From Urechis unicinctus (taxonomy: Eukaryota > Annelida > Polychaeta > Xenopneusta > Urechidae): a stretch of 64,000 nt of DNA. Under the pieces are notes generated by a model, which searched no databases, was not told the origin of the DNA, and saw only the letters and a list, made by a program, of their open reading frames with translations. The position numbers and the translations under genes are program-made. Positions 41,480 to 52,577 of this stretch are shown here, one piece after another (the first letter of the stretch is position 1; each line of letters starts with the position of its first letter). The stretch lies in assembly GCA_034190875.2 (NCBI GenBank), contig CM067350.1, positions 18,842,653 through 18,906,652 of the forward strand. Direction: 5' to 3'.

Positions 41480-41499
41480 TAGCGCCACCTCGTGATCGC
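41480..41499 (-). promoter_or_regulatory. CTCF-like motif 1
   Basis: On the minus strand the sequence reads GATCACGAGGTGGCGCTA, close to the CCANNAG-G-GGC core bound by CTCF in bilaterians. This is sequence resemblance only. Confidence 0.3.
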
Positions 41500-42156
41500 A
41501 GTGTATTATGATTAGGGAAGCGATCACCACAGAGTCACTCGAAGTGAACCCTCTTAGCGTAGCACTAAACTCTTTGCTTGTACCTGTGCTAAGAGCTGAC
41601 TCTGACTAGCTGCACGGTTAGTATGCCAATGAGTGAAACACACGCCCAACACCAGGTGGCCCCACCTTGAAATCAACAAAAATCAACACATAGGACGCGC
41701 GCTATTATTCCTGGGTTTTCTGCACGATAGTTACTCCATCATTGTCGATGTTGCATACTTAAACACCAGAATGTAAAGAGTCAGTGTTACCTCGAGGAAA
41801 TGATACAATATGGCTAGCGTAATATCACATATTATTCTTCATCATACCATCTGCAAGGTTTTCCAATTGACCACTAGCATATCTCAGTGAGATCCGAACT
41901 TTTTCAGAGTGTGTTGTTCAGATAGAAATGCGGTTATTGTTGCATTATACTTGTAACAAATAAAATGAAATACTGTGGCATAAGAGATGCATGAGGATGA
42001 CTTCATGCATCGACAGAGCCCATTCAGATGCTCGTTCAATGACACAAACCCGTTGCCCACGCAAGGTTACGAATCTGTGCGACATGTGTTTATATTCTTA
42101 AAAATTAACGAACACCAGCTACAACTTCTTGTGTACGATGATATATAGCACAAACC
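41500..42156. other. Non-coding stretch, no gene seen
   Basis: More GC-rich than the DNA to the left. It contains a second CTCF-like motif on the + strand (AACACCAGGTGGCCCC at 41,648-41,663). No ORF of note. Confidence 0.4.
41648..41663 (+). promoter_or_regulatory. CTCF-like motif 2
   Basis: CACCAGGTGGC resembles the CTCF core on the + strand, opposite in orientation to motif 1 about 160 bp away. Confidence 0.25.
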
Positions 42157-42467
42157 TAATGCCTAAGTCACACGAGACTTATAGTTTGAGGATATTTGAA
42201 CCCCTGTACGTGGCAAAAAGTTGAACATGCACTACTTTCAGACACGGGCTCTTTACAGGTTTCAGCCCGCATAAGGCCCGTAAGCAGTGGTGATTATTTC
42301 GACCCCGTGGCAAGTTCACCTTAAAGAACCCGTAGAACGCCCGCAGACCACCCGTAAAGCATGTGACATTAACTACGTACAGGGAATGATTTCTTACGGG
42401 CTTCCGACGGGCCACAGTCTGTACAGGGCCCGTAGGCCCCTGTAGGTCTCACCCGACTTGGGCATTA
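42157..42467. mobile_element. MITE-like element with terminal inverted repeats
   Basis: The left end TAATGCCTAAGTCACACGAG and the reverse complement of the right end TAATGCCCAAGTCGGGTGAG agree over about 28 bp with roughly seven mismatches. The outermost bases fit a TA target duplication. The 311-bp interior has no ORF of note but repeats CCCGTA/TACGGG motifs in both orientations (for example GGCCCGTAAGC, ACCCGTAAAGC, CTTACGGGC, GGGCCCGTAGG), which would allow strong fold-back pairing. It is far more GC-rich than its surroundings. Non-autonomous DNA transposon is the best reading; the superfamily is not determined. Confidence 0.7.
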
Positions 42468-42539
42468 CACATACATTCCTAAGTGATATCTAACTCCTCC
42501 CAAGGTACATGAGTCTATAACGGCACATTGTTCCCGACG

Positions 42540-42830
42540 TTATATGGTACGGCATTTTCAAATGCCAATATCCATATCCAAACACTGTTCTTTTTTCGTA
42601 CATGTAGCGCGTTGACGATGCTTGATTGTCCAATTACAGCCATCACTTTCCCACTTTAACATCACATTATGAAAACAAATCCTATCCTTCAAAGTAATGC
42701 ATGACATATTCATGTACCGTAATGACTGGTTTGTCATTATTGCGTCCTTACAGAATCCGGCCACTTCCAGACGACTCTGCGTTACTTGTGACACTTAAGC
42801 CCGGCGCTTGTCTTATGTATCTCTCATTGG
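42540..42830 (+). repeat. Dispersed repeat family, partial copy
   Basis: AAATGCCAATATCCATATCC matches 23,514-23,530 (AAATGCCAATATTCAT). TTGATTGTCCAATTACAGCC matches the GTGTCCAATGACGGCC core. GTTTGTCATTATTGCGTCC matches GTTCGTCACTAATATGTCC. Same orientation and order as the copies at 8.6 and 23.5 kb, with more divergence. Confidence 0.5.
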
Positions 42831-43082
42831 TAAGGAATGGTGAACGTTTGCCTGTGTATATCGTCGTTGGTACTCGGATCCGTGGGATGGTGAGATGGAC
42901 GGCGTGGATGACATTTAACGTTCGTGCCCTTTTCCTCTGTGCCTCCAGGGGGAAGGAGGTGGGGTCAACAAAGAATCAGTGCACTTTATATGCAAATTTG
43001 GCAACTTCTAAGATGACAATTTACATATGCTAGCGGGATATAATACCCTTTATCGTGCTGTGCTCCACAGTGCTCTCTTTGT

Positions 43083-43133
43083 GTCTCACTCACTCACTCT
43101 CTCGCTCTATATCTCCCTTTCGTTCTCTCTCTC

Positions 43134-43214
<81 letters not shown>
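43083..43214. repeat. Polypyrimidine tract and (TA)n microsatellite
   Basis: A CT-rich tract (CACTCACTCTCTCGCTC through CTCTCTCTCTTC, 43,083-43,135) adjoins about 79 bp of pure TA (43,136-43,214), then a degenerate TATGTATG tail. Frames through it are artefacts. Confidence 0.95.
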
Positions 43215-43223
<9 letters not shown>

Positions 43224-44294
43224 ATATATATATAAACATGAGGTATCATCGGAGTAATTATAGCTGCACTAAGGGGGTTATCCCCTTCAAGCCTTGCGGT
43301 GAGTGTGCCAATGGGTGAAATACATGCCCGTCAAGTGGTTTTAAGAGATGCTTTGGCAATGCTCCACGATGCTCAAATGTGGCGTGATCCCGCGGAGGCG
43401 CTAGTGGGCTTTCTTAGACCAGCTGTATGCTCTTTGCCGTGATCATTGTCAGTTGCTTTGCCAGAATATAAACCACATATTAAAACTGACCATGAATATT
43501 CAAGTTATCTAACCTTGCGTTTGTCTAATGGTATCTAATTTTATCATGCATTGTTCCTCCAGGATATAGCAGTTATTGTCGCCATAACTTCACGGGTCTG
43601 AAGAATGTTTGGATAACCCAAGCGGCGCGCCACCTACCGATAGAGGACACTCGTGTTATGATGTTGTCCAACAGACTAACGTCAGGTTTTGTTACCTTTT
43701 TGGTCTAACAGAACAATCACCTATTTTGTTTTCGATTCTGACTAACTCAGATACATGCTGACAGAACACACCACTTTGTTCACGAAATGTGCTTGTTCAT
43801 ATAAATGTTCGGTGAGTTGTTTTCGTCAGATAAAACTAGATAGATAAAACCCGTGAACACAGATCGTTTTGTTGAATTTTCAACCTTCATTCATCAGGAA
43901 GCGAGAACCAACAGTAAGTGCAGCAGCATCTCACTATTGTTACAGTTACTTATATCTGCCAATAGCAGCTAAAATACTGCTTGATGAAGGGATGGCCGTG
44001 TAACATGCAACCGTGTGTGGACAAATAGTAAATGCTGAATGCGCTGGCCGTGTACATGATGAAGGGATGGCTTGACCAAAGACCCGATGAATGTCGTAAT
44101 TACTATGGATCGTACAACTGAGCAACACAACTGTTGAAACTGTAACCCCAGCATTTCACAATATATTGGGACAACCCTTTTTGGTTTCTCCTCTTTGGTA
44201 CTTTGATATTGTGCATTGAGACTGGTGGCTTGATGGTGTTTGTTTTTACCAACATGGCCTTATCCTGGGTAGGGGTGTGCCGGGGGCCCTCGAA
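43215..44294. other. Non-coding stretch, no clear gene
   Basis: A CTCF-like motif lies at 43,625-43,644. Nothing else is recognised; short frames on both strands at 43,946-44,327 overlap and look like chance. Confidence 0.4.
43625..43644 (-). promoter_or_regulatory. CTCF-like motif 3
   Basis: The minus strand reads CTATCGGTAGGTGGCGCGCC, sharing GTAGGTGGCGC with the CTCF core. Resemblance only. Confidence 0.25.
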
Positions 44295-44300
44295 AACTGT

Positions 44301-44663
44301 ACCCGTCGTACAGGGTGAAAATGGCACAAAAGCAAACCCCGTCGTACAAGGTATTATGCAAATGTATAATACGTCGTACGTCGTAAGCAGGATAATAGTG
44401 TTTGAAAAATCTCAAAATCCGATTGGCTGATTTATGATTAAGTGTTTTAACAACTTCGCGCGCTTGCTAGGTTGAGCGTGTGAACCTCGGCGCGTCACAC
44501 AGGTATCATTCATTGCATTTGCATTGTCAACGGTTGGTGGGAAATCCCGGTAGAAAATCTCAACATTGTGAAACAAAATACATGTTAAACCCGCTGTACA
44601 GATGGTAAGAGAAAAACATACACCATCGTACAACACAAAGCCCAACAAAATCTGCCGTACAGG
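44301..44663. repeat. Cluster of CGTACA motifs
   Basis: At least six related motifs occur within 360 bp: ACCCGTCGTACAGG (44,301), CCCCGTCGTACAAGG (44,336), ACGTCGTACGTCGTA (44,371), ACCCGCTGTACAG (44,589), ACCATCGTACAAC (44,622) and TGCCGTACAGG (44,653). Spacing is irregular (about 35 bp within two groups of three, with a 220-bp gap). They may be binding sites or the remains of a short minisatellite. Between the groups lie GATTGGCTG (an inverted CCAAT box) and TTCGCGCGC. Confidence 0.5.
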
Positions 44664-44885
44664 CCGAGAGTCCAAAAAACATTGCCTGTCGCGCGTATAT
44701 ACTACCTCTATATATTTAAGTGCCTCCCCCCACCCCCCACGCCTCGAGAGCGCCTGCATGCAGCTTGATGACACCGCCCCGCTGAAGATACATCCACTGG
44801 GACAACAACTGTAACTTGAATGTTCATTCGACAAATGACATGAGATTTTGTCGTGGCGGATATTTCCGTGAATGATATCTTTCAT
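44412..44885 (-). CDS. Unrecognised minus-strand ORF, 157 codons
   Basis: ATG at 44,885 down to a stop at 44,412-44,414. The translation starts MKDIIHGNIRHDKISCHLSN, has many Cys and matches no family I know. It lies across the CGTACA motif cluster and locally GC-richer DNA, where long chance frames are easier, and a 70-codon frame runs on the opposite strand. I list it only because of its length. Confidence 0.12.
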   Translation of the reverse strand: MKDIIHGNIRHDKISCHLSNEHSSYSCCPSGCIFSGAVSSSCMQALSRRGGWGEALKYIEVVYTRDRQCFLDSRPVRQILLGFVLYDGVCFSLTICTAGLTCILFHNVEIFYRDFPPTVDNANAMNDTCVTRRGSHAQPSKRAKLLKHLIINQPIGF

Positions 44886-45743
44886 CCGGTTTGTAATATT
44901 AACTGGCCACGTTTATTCATAGATCTAGCAGTTGTCCAACAGCTAGAATGAAACGGAAGTTAACCTAATTAGGTATATTATTAACGTTATAACAGTTATA
45001 CATAAGAGTTATGATAATAACATTGAGATATATTACGACAGTCGACATCACCAACCTCAAAAACAACAGCTCACTCCTGCAACTAGGCCGTGTCAGCTGA
45101 TTTGGTTGTCGACAGGAACCCACCTGCGGAGAACGACAAGGGATCAGCACTAGTGGAAACCTTACGTAAGCATCCCACGAACCTCCAGCTAAGTACCTAG
45201 ATCAAAGTTCTTGTTATAATAAGATACCCGACTCGGCAGCACGCCCAACAAATTCCGTGACACCGCGTAGGCAGCGCCCCCTACTTTTGTGGAAGCTACT
45301 CGACGCGCAGCAGCCAACCAACTTCGTTATGACTTGCGAGTATGTCTGACTGGAAGTCAAACACAAATGGGCATTTCTGCGCTGCAATTAACTGTTTGAA
45401 TTGACAACGGTCTTTCCAACCAGCAAGTGAATGTTCTAGCACATGTCTCTGGCTATATTGCGCGGATATTAAGTAGTGTGAAACAAAATTTCTGTAGTCA
45501 ATGATATACATGACCAGAAGAATTACCGAAGCGCAAAGTAAGGGCTCGTAGTCCCAAGCAAATCACTAGTAGATGCATTATGCAGGTTAAGGAACGTTGC
45601 CGCAAATTCATTGACACAATATTATACAGTAAGCAAGTGAAAGCCAGGGTTGCATGCATTCTAGCAAAAAAGGTCTAATTAGAGAAACTTCAATGTGAAT
45701 CATGCAGGTGTCATGTTTCTGTAATATGTATTATTATGGTTTT
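44886..45743. other. Non-coding stretch left of the satellite
   Basis: Unique sequence with a CTCF-like motif at 45,270-45,291. Two short frames (44,965-45,150 and 45,296-45,511, minus strand) are unrecognised. The transition to satellite at about 45,744 is abrupt. Confidence 0.45.
45270..45291 (-). promoter_or_regulatory. CTCF-like motif 4
   Basis: The minus strand reads AAAGTAGGGGGCGCTGCC, the best match of the four to the CTCF core (AGGGGGCGCTG). It lies about 450 bp from the start of the satellite array. Confidence 0.35.
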
Positions 45744-46113
45744 ACACAGCTGACTATAATGTCAGTGTAGCGAGCTCTTTATTCAGCTGACGATGATGTC
45801 AATGATGCACGTTCTTCATACTGCTGACTACTATATAATTCTAGGGAGCTCTATACACAGCGGTTAATGATGTCTGTTTATCGCATTATATACACAGCTG
45901 ACTATAATGTCAGCGTAACGCAGTTGTTACACAGCTGACTATAATGTCAGTGTAGCGAGCTCTTTATTCAGCTGACGATGATGTCAATGTTGCACGTTCT
46001 TCATACTGCTGACTACTATGTAATTCTAGCGAGCTCGATACACAGCGGTTAATGATGTCTGTTTATCGCATTCTATACACAGCTGACTATGATGTCAGCG
46101 TGGCGCAGTCTTT
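45744..46113 (+). repeat. 185-bp five-monomer higher-order repeat at array edge
   Basis: Two tandem copies of a five-monomer unit: 45,744-45,928 and 45,929-46,113. The monomers within a unit differ strongly from each other, but corresponding monomers between units differ by only a few bases (for example GATGCACG against GTTGCACG). There is no third copy. Monomers from here to about 47,130 are the most diverged in the array. Confidence 0.9.
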
Positions 46114-47180
46114 CCACAGCTGACTTTGATGTCAGTGTGGCGTTGTCTTTGCACAGCTGAATATGTTGTCAACGTTGCGCACTCTTCATACAGCTGACTA
46201 TTATGGTAATGTAGCCATCTCTATATATAGCTGACTACGATGTCTGTTTAGCATATTCTATACACAGATGACAATGATATCAGTGTAGCGAACTCTATAT
46301 ATAGCTGACTATGATGTTAGTGTAGCGAACTCTATATATAGCTGACTATGATGTTAGTGTAGCCGGCTATATATACAGCGGACTATGATGTCAGTGTGAC
46401 GTAGACTTTCCACAACTGACTATGATATCAGTGTGGCTTGGTCTTTGTACAGCTGACTATGATGTCAAAGTAGCGCACTCTTCATACAACTGCCTGGGAT
46501 GTCAGTCTGGCGAACTCTAGATACAGCTGACCATTACGTCTGTGTTGCTCATTCTTTACCCAGCTAGCTATGATGTCAGTGTAACGAACTCTACATACAG
46601 CTGACTATGATGTCAAAGTAGCGCAGAAGTTCGACAGCTGACTATGATGGGGGTGTGGTGGAGTCTTTCCACAGCTGACTATGATGTAAGTGTAGCGAAC
46701 TCTATACACAGCCGACTATGATGTCAGCGTGGCGCAGGTTTTACCCAGCTGACTCTGATGTCAGTGTTGCGTGGTCTTTGTACAGCTGACAATGATTTCA
46801 ACGTAGCACGCTCTTCATACAGCTGAAAATTATGTCAGTCTAGCGAACTTTGTAAACAGATGACCGTGATTTCTGTGCAGCGCACTCTATACACAGCTGA
46901 CTACGACGTCAATGTAGCGAAATCTTTATATAATTGACTATGATGTCAGTCTATTGAACTCTATATACCGCTGATAATGATGCTAGTGTGACGTACTCTT
47001 TGCACAGCTGACTATGATGTAATACAGCGCACCCTATGCACATGTGACTATGATGTCAGCCGAGCGAAGTCTTAATACAGCTGTCAGCGTAGCGAACTTC
47101 ATATACTGCTGACTTAGATGTCAATGTAGAGAACTCTATATACAGCTGAGGATGATGTCAGTGTAGCAATCTTTATATAC

Positions 47181-47402
47181 AGCTTTCTGAAATGTCAACG
47201 TAGTGTACTCTATATACAGCGGACGATGATGTCAGTGTAGCAAACTTTATATACAGCTTTCTGAAATGTCAACGTAGTGTACTCTATATACAGCGGACGA
47301 TGATGTCAGTGTAGCAAACTTTATATACAGCTTTCTGAAATGTCAACGTAGTTTACTCTATATACAGCGGACGATGATGTCAGTGTAGCGAACTTTATAT
47401 AC
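47181..47402 (+). repeat. 74-bp dimer repeated three times
   Basis: The block starting AGCTTTCTGAAATGTCAACG recurs at 47,181, 47,255 and 47,329, exactly two monomers apart, and is nearly identical each time. It is the clearest local case of dimer expansion. The same AGCTTTCTG variant reappears singly at about 50,830, 55,025 and 57,217. Confidence 0.92.
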
Positions 47403-48414
47403 AGCTGACTGAGATGTCAATATAGTGATCTCTATATTCAGCGAACGATGATGTAAGTGTATCGAACTTTATATACAGCTGACTGAGATGTCAATAAAGT
47501 GAACTCTATATAAACCGCACGATGATGTCAGTGTAGCGAAATCTATGTACAGCGGACGATGATGTCAACGTATTGTACTCTTTATACAGCTGACTGAGAT
47601 GCTGCGTAGTGAACTCTATATACAGCGGATGATGATGTCAGCGTGGTGAACTCTATATACATCTGACTGTAATGTCAATGTAGTGAACTCTATATACAGC
47701 GGACGATGATGTCAGATAAGCGAACTCTCAATACATCTGACTGAGATGTCAATGTAAACTCGATATACAGCGGACGATGATGTCAGCGTAGCGAACTTCA
47801 TATACAGCCGACTGAGATATTAATGTAGAGAACTCTATATACAACGAACATTGATGTCAGCGTAGCGAACTTTATATACAGCGGACTGAGATGTCAATTT
47901 AGCTAACTCTATATTCAGCGGACGATGATGTCAGTGTAGCGAACTCTACATACAGCAGACGATGATCTTAATGTAGCGAACTCTATATACAGCTTACTGA
48001 GATGTCAATGTAGCGAACTCTATATACTGCGGACGATGATGGTAGTGTAGCGAACTCTATGTACAGCCGACTATGATGTCAGCGTAGCGAAATTCATATA
48101 CAGCTGACTGAGATGTTAATGTAGAGAACACTATGTACAGAGGACAATGATGTCAGCGTAGCGAACTTTATATACAGCGGACTGATATGTCAATATAGCG
48201 AACTCTATATTCAGCGGACGATGATGTCAGTATAGCGAACTCTACATACAGCAGACGATCATGTTAGTGTAGCGAACTCTATATACAGCGGACGATGATA
48301 TCAGTGTAGCGAACTCTATATACAGATGACTGAGATGTCAATGTAAAATCTATATACAGCGGACGATAATGTCAGCGTAGCGAACTTCATATACAGCTGA
48401 CTGAGACGTTAATG

Positions 48415-50945
48415 TAGCGAACTCTACATACAGCAGATGATGATGTTAGTGTAGCGAACTCTATATACAGCTGACTGAGATGTCAATGTTTCGAACTCAA
48501 TATACAGCAGACGATGATATCAGTGTAGCGAACTCTATATACTGCGGACGATTATGTTAGTGTAGCGAACTCTGTGTACAGCCGACTATGATGTCAGCGT
48601 AGCGAACTTTATATACAGCGGACTGATATGTCAATATAGCGAACTCTATATTCAGCGGACGATGATGTTAGTGTAGCGAACTCAATGTACAACTGAATGA
48701 AATGTCCACGTAGGGTACTCTATATACAGCGGACGATGATGTCAGTGTAGCGAACTCTATAAACAGCGGACGATAATGTTAGTGTATCGAACTTTATATA
48801 CAGCTGACTGAGATGTCAATGTAGTGAACTCTATATAAAGTGGACGATGATGTCATTGTAGTGAACATTTTTATAAAGCGCACGATGATGTCAGTGTAGC
48901 GAACTCTATGTACAGCGGACGATGATGTCAACGTATTGTACTCTATATACAGCTGACTGAGATGCTGCGTAGTGAACTCTATATACAGCGCATGATGATG
49001 TCAGCGTGGTGAACTCTACATACAGCGGACGATGATGTCATTGTAGCGAACTCTATATACAACTGACTGAAATGTCAATGTAGTGAACTCTATATACAGC
49101 GGACGATGATGTCAGATTAGCGAACTCTCTATACATCTGACTGAGATGTCAATGTAAACTCTATATACAGCGGACGATGATGTCAGCGTAGCGAGCTTCA
49201 TATACAGCTGACTGAGATGTCAATATAGTGATCTCTATATATTGCGGACGAGGATGTTAGTGTAGCGAACTCTATGTACAGCCGACTATGATGTCTCCGT
49301 AGCGAACAATAAATACAGATGACTTTGATGTCAGCGTAGTGCAGTCTTTACCCAATAGACTATGATGTCCGTGCAGCGCACCCAATGCACATCTGACTAT
49401 GATGTCAGCCGTGCGAAATATTTATACAGCTGACTATGCTTTCATCGTAGCGCGCTCTTCATACAGCTGACTATTATGTCAGAGTAGCGAACTCTATATA
49501 CAGCTGACAATGATGTCAATTCAGCGAACTTTATATACAGCTGACTATAATGTCAATGTAGCGTAGTCAATATACGGCCGACAATTATGTGAATAATGTG
49601 AACTCGGCATACAGCAGACGATGATGTCAACGTAGTGTACTCTATTTACAGCTGACTGAAATGTCAATGTAAACTCTATATACAGTGCACAATGATGTCA
49701 GCTTTGCGAACTTCATATACAGCTGACTGAGATGTCAATGTAGTGAACTGTATATACAGCGGACGATGATGCTAGTGTAGCGAACTCGATATACAGCGGA
49801 CGATGATGTCAGCGTAGAGAACTTCATATACAGCTGACTGGGAAGTCAATTAATGTAGTGAACTCTAAATAGAGCGGAATATGATATCAGCGTAGCGAAC
49901 TCTATATAGAGCTGACTGAGATGTCAATGTAGTGAACGCTGTATACAGCAGACGATGATGTTAGTGTAGCGAACTCTATATACAGCTTACAGAGATGTCA
50001 ATGTAGCGAACTCTATATACAGCGGACGATGATATCAGTGTAGCGAACTCTATATACAGCTGACTGAGATGTCAATGCAAACTCTATATACAGCGGACGA
50101 TGATGTTAGTGTAGCGAACTCTATATACAGCTGACTGAAATGTCAATGTAGTGAACTCTATATACAGCGGACGATGATGTCAGATTAGCGAACTCTCTAT
50201 ACAGCTGACTGAGATGTCAATGTAAACTCTATATACAGCGGACGATGACGTCGGCGTAGCGAACTTCATATACAGCTGACTGAGATGTCAATGTAGTGAA
50301 CTCTATATACAGCGGACGATGATGTCAGTGTAGTGAACATTTTATACAGCGCACTATGGTGTCAGTGTAGCGAACTCTATATACAGCGGACGATGATGTC
50401 AACGTAGTGTACTCTATATACAGATGACTGAGATATCTGCGTAGTGAACTCTATAAACAGCACACGATGATGTCAGTGTGGTGAACTCTATATAAAGCGG
50501 ACGATGATGTCAGTGTAGCGAACTATATATACAGGTGTCTGAAATATCAACGTAGGGTACTCTATATGCAGCGGACAATGATGTCAGTGTAGGAAACTCG
50601 ATCAACAGCGGACGATGATGTTAGTGTAGCGAACTTTATATACAGCTGACAGAGATGTCAATGTAGTGAACTCTAAATAGAGCTGAATATGATATCAGCG
50701 TAGCGAACTCTATATACAGCTGACAATGATATCAGCGTAGCGAGCTCCATATACAGCTGACTGAGATGTCTATGTAGTGAACTCTATATACAGCGGACGA
50801 TGATGTCAGTGTAGCAAACTTTATATACAGCTTTCTGAAATGTCAACGTTGTGTACTCTATAAACAGCGGACGATGATGTCAGTGTAGCGAACTCTATAT
50901 ACAGCGGACGATGATGTCAGCGTAGCGAATTTCATATACAGCTGA
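48415..50945 (+). repeat. Higher-order block, first copy (4.16-kb spacing)
   Basis: About 2.5 kb that recurs at 52,578-55,145. Landmarks at fixed offset are GCTGCGTAGTG at 48,964 and 53,126, GATGTCTCCG at 49,290 and 53,452, CAATTCAGCG at 49,517 and 53,679, and GCTAGTGTAG at 49,771 and 53,933, each 4,162 bp apart. The offset changes to about 4,195 near the right end (50,847 and 55,042) because of copy-specific monomer gains. Confidence 0.9.
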
Positions 50946-52577
50946 CTGAGACGTTAATGTAGAGAACTCAATATTCAGCGGACAATGATGTCAGCGTAGC
51001 GAACTTTATATACAGCGGACTGAGATGTCAATATAGCGAACTCTATATTCAGCGGACGATGATGTCAGTATAGCGAACTCTACATACAGCAGATGATGAT
51101 GTTAGTGTAGCGAACTCTATATACAGCTGACTGAGATGTCAATGTTTCGAACTCTATATACAGCAGACGATGATATCAGTGTAGCGAACTCTATATACTG
51201 CGGACGATTATGTTAGTGTAGCGAACTCTGTGTACAGCCGACTATGATGTCAGCGTAGCGAACTTTATATACAGCGGACTGATATGTCAATATAGAGAAC
51301 TCTATATTCAGCGGACGATGATGTTAGTGTAGCGAACTCAATGTACAACTGAATGAAATGTCCACGAAGGGTACTCTATATACAGCGGACGATGATGTCA
51401 GTGTAGCGAACTCTATAAACAGCGGACGATAATGTTAGTGTATCGAACTTTATATACAGCTGACTGAGATGTCAATGTAGTGAACTCGATATAAAGCGAA
51501 CGATGATGTCATTATAGTGAACATTATATAAAGCGCACGATGATGTCAGTGTAGCGAACTCTATGTACAGCGGACGATGATGTCAACGTATTGTACTCTA
51601 TATACAGCTGACTGAGATGCTGCGTAGTGAACTCCATATACAGCGCATGATGATGTCAGCGTGGTGAACTCTACATACAGCGGACGACGATGACATTGTA
51701 GCGAACTCTATATACAACTGACTGAAATGTCAATGTAGTGAACTCTATATACAGCGGACGATGATGTCAGATTAGCGAACTCTCTATACATCTGACTGAG
51801 ATGTCAATGTAAACTCTATATACAGCGGACGATGATGTCAGCGTAGCGAACTTCATATACAGCCGACTGAGATGTTTATGTAGAGAACTCTATATACAGC
51901 GGACATTGATGTCAGCGTAGCGAACTTTATATACAGCGGACTGAGATGTCAATTTAGCTAACTCTATATTCAGCGGACGATGATGTCAGTATAGCGAACT
52001 CTACGTACAGCAGACGATGATCTTAATATAGCGAATTCTATATACTGCTTACTGAGATGTCAATGTAGCGAACTCTATATACAGCGGACGATGATATCTG
52101 TGTAGCGAACTCTATATACTGCGGACGATGATGTTAGTGTAGCGAACTCTATGTACAGCCGACTATGATGTCAGCGTAGCGAACTTCATATACAGCTTAC
52201 TGAAATGTCAATGTAGCGAACTCTGTATACAGCGGACGATGATATCAGTGTAGCGAACTCTATATACAGCTGACTGAGATGTCAATGTAAACTCTATATA
52301 CAGCGGACGATCATGTTAGTGTAGCGAACTCTATATACAGCGGACGATGATATCAGTGTAGCGAACTCTATATACAGATGACTGAGATGTCAATGTAAAA
52401 TCTATATACAGCGGACGATAATGTCAGCGTAGCGAATTTCATATACAGCTGACTGAGACGTTAATGTAGAGAACTCAATATTCAGCGGACAATGATGTCA
52501 GCGTAGCGAACTTTATATACAGCGGACTGAGATGTCAATATAGCGAACTCTATATTCAGCGGACGATGATGTCAGTA

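Noticed and set aside
44103-44430. Overlapping ORFs on both strands with a CCAAT-like box nearby as a promoter-gene unit
   Set aside because: The frames are short and mutually overlapping, and the promoter-like motifs are too weak to support a transcription unit.
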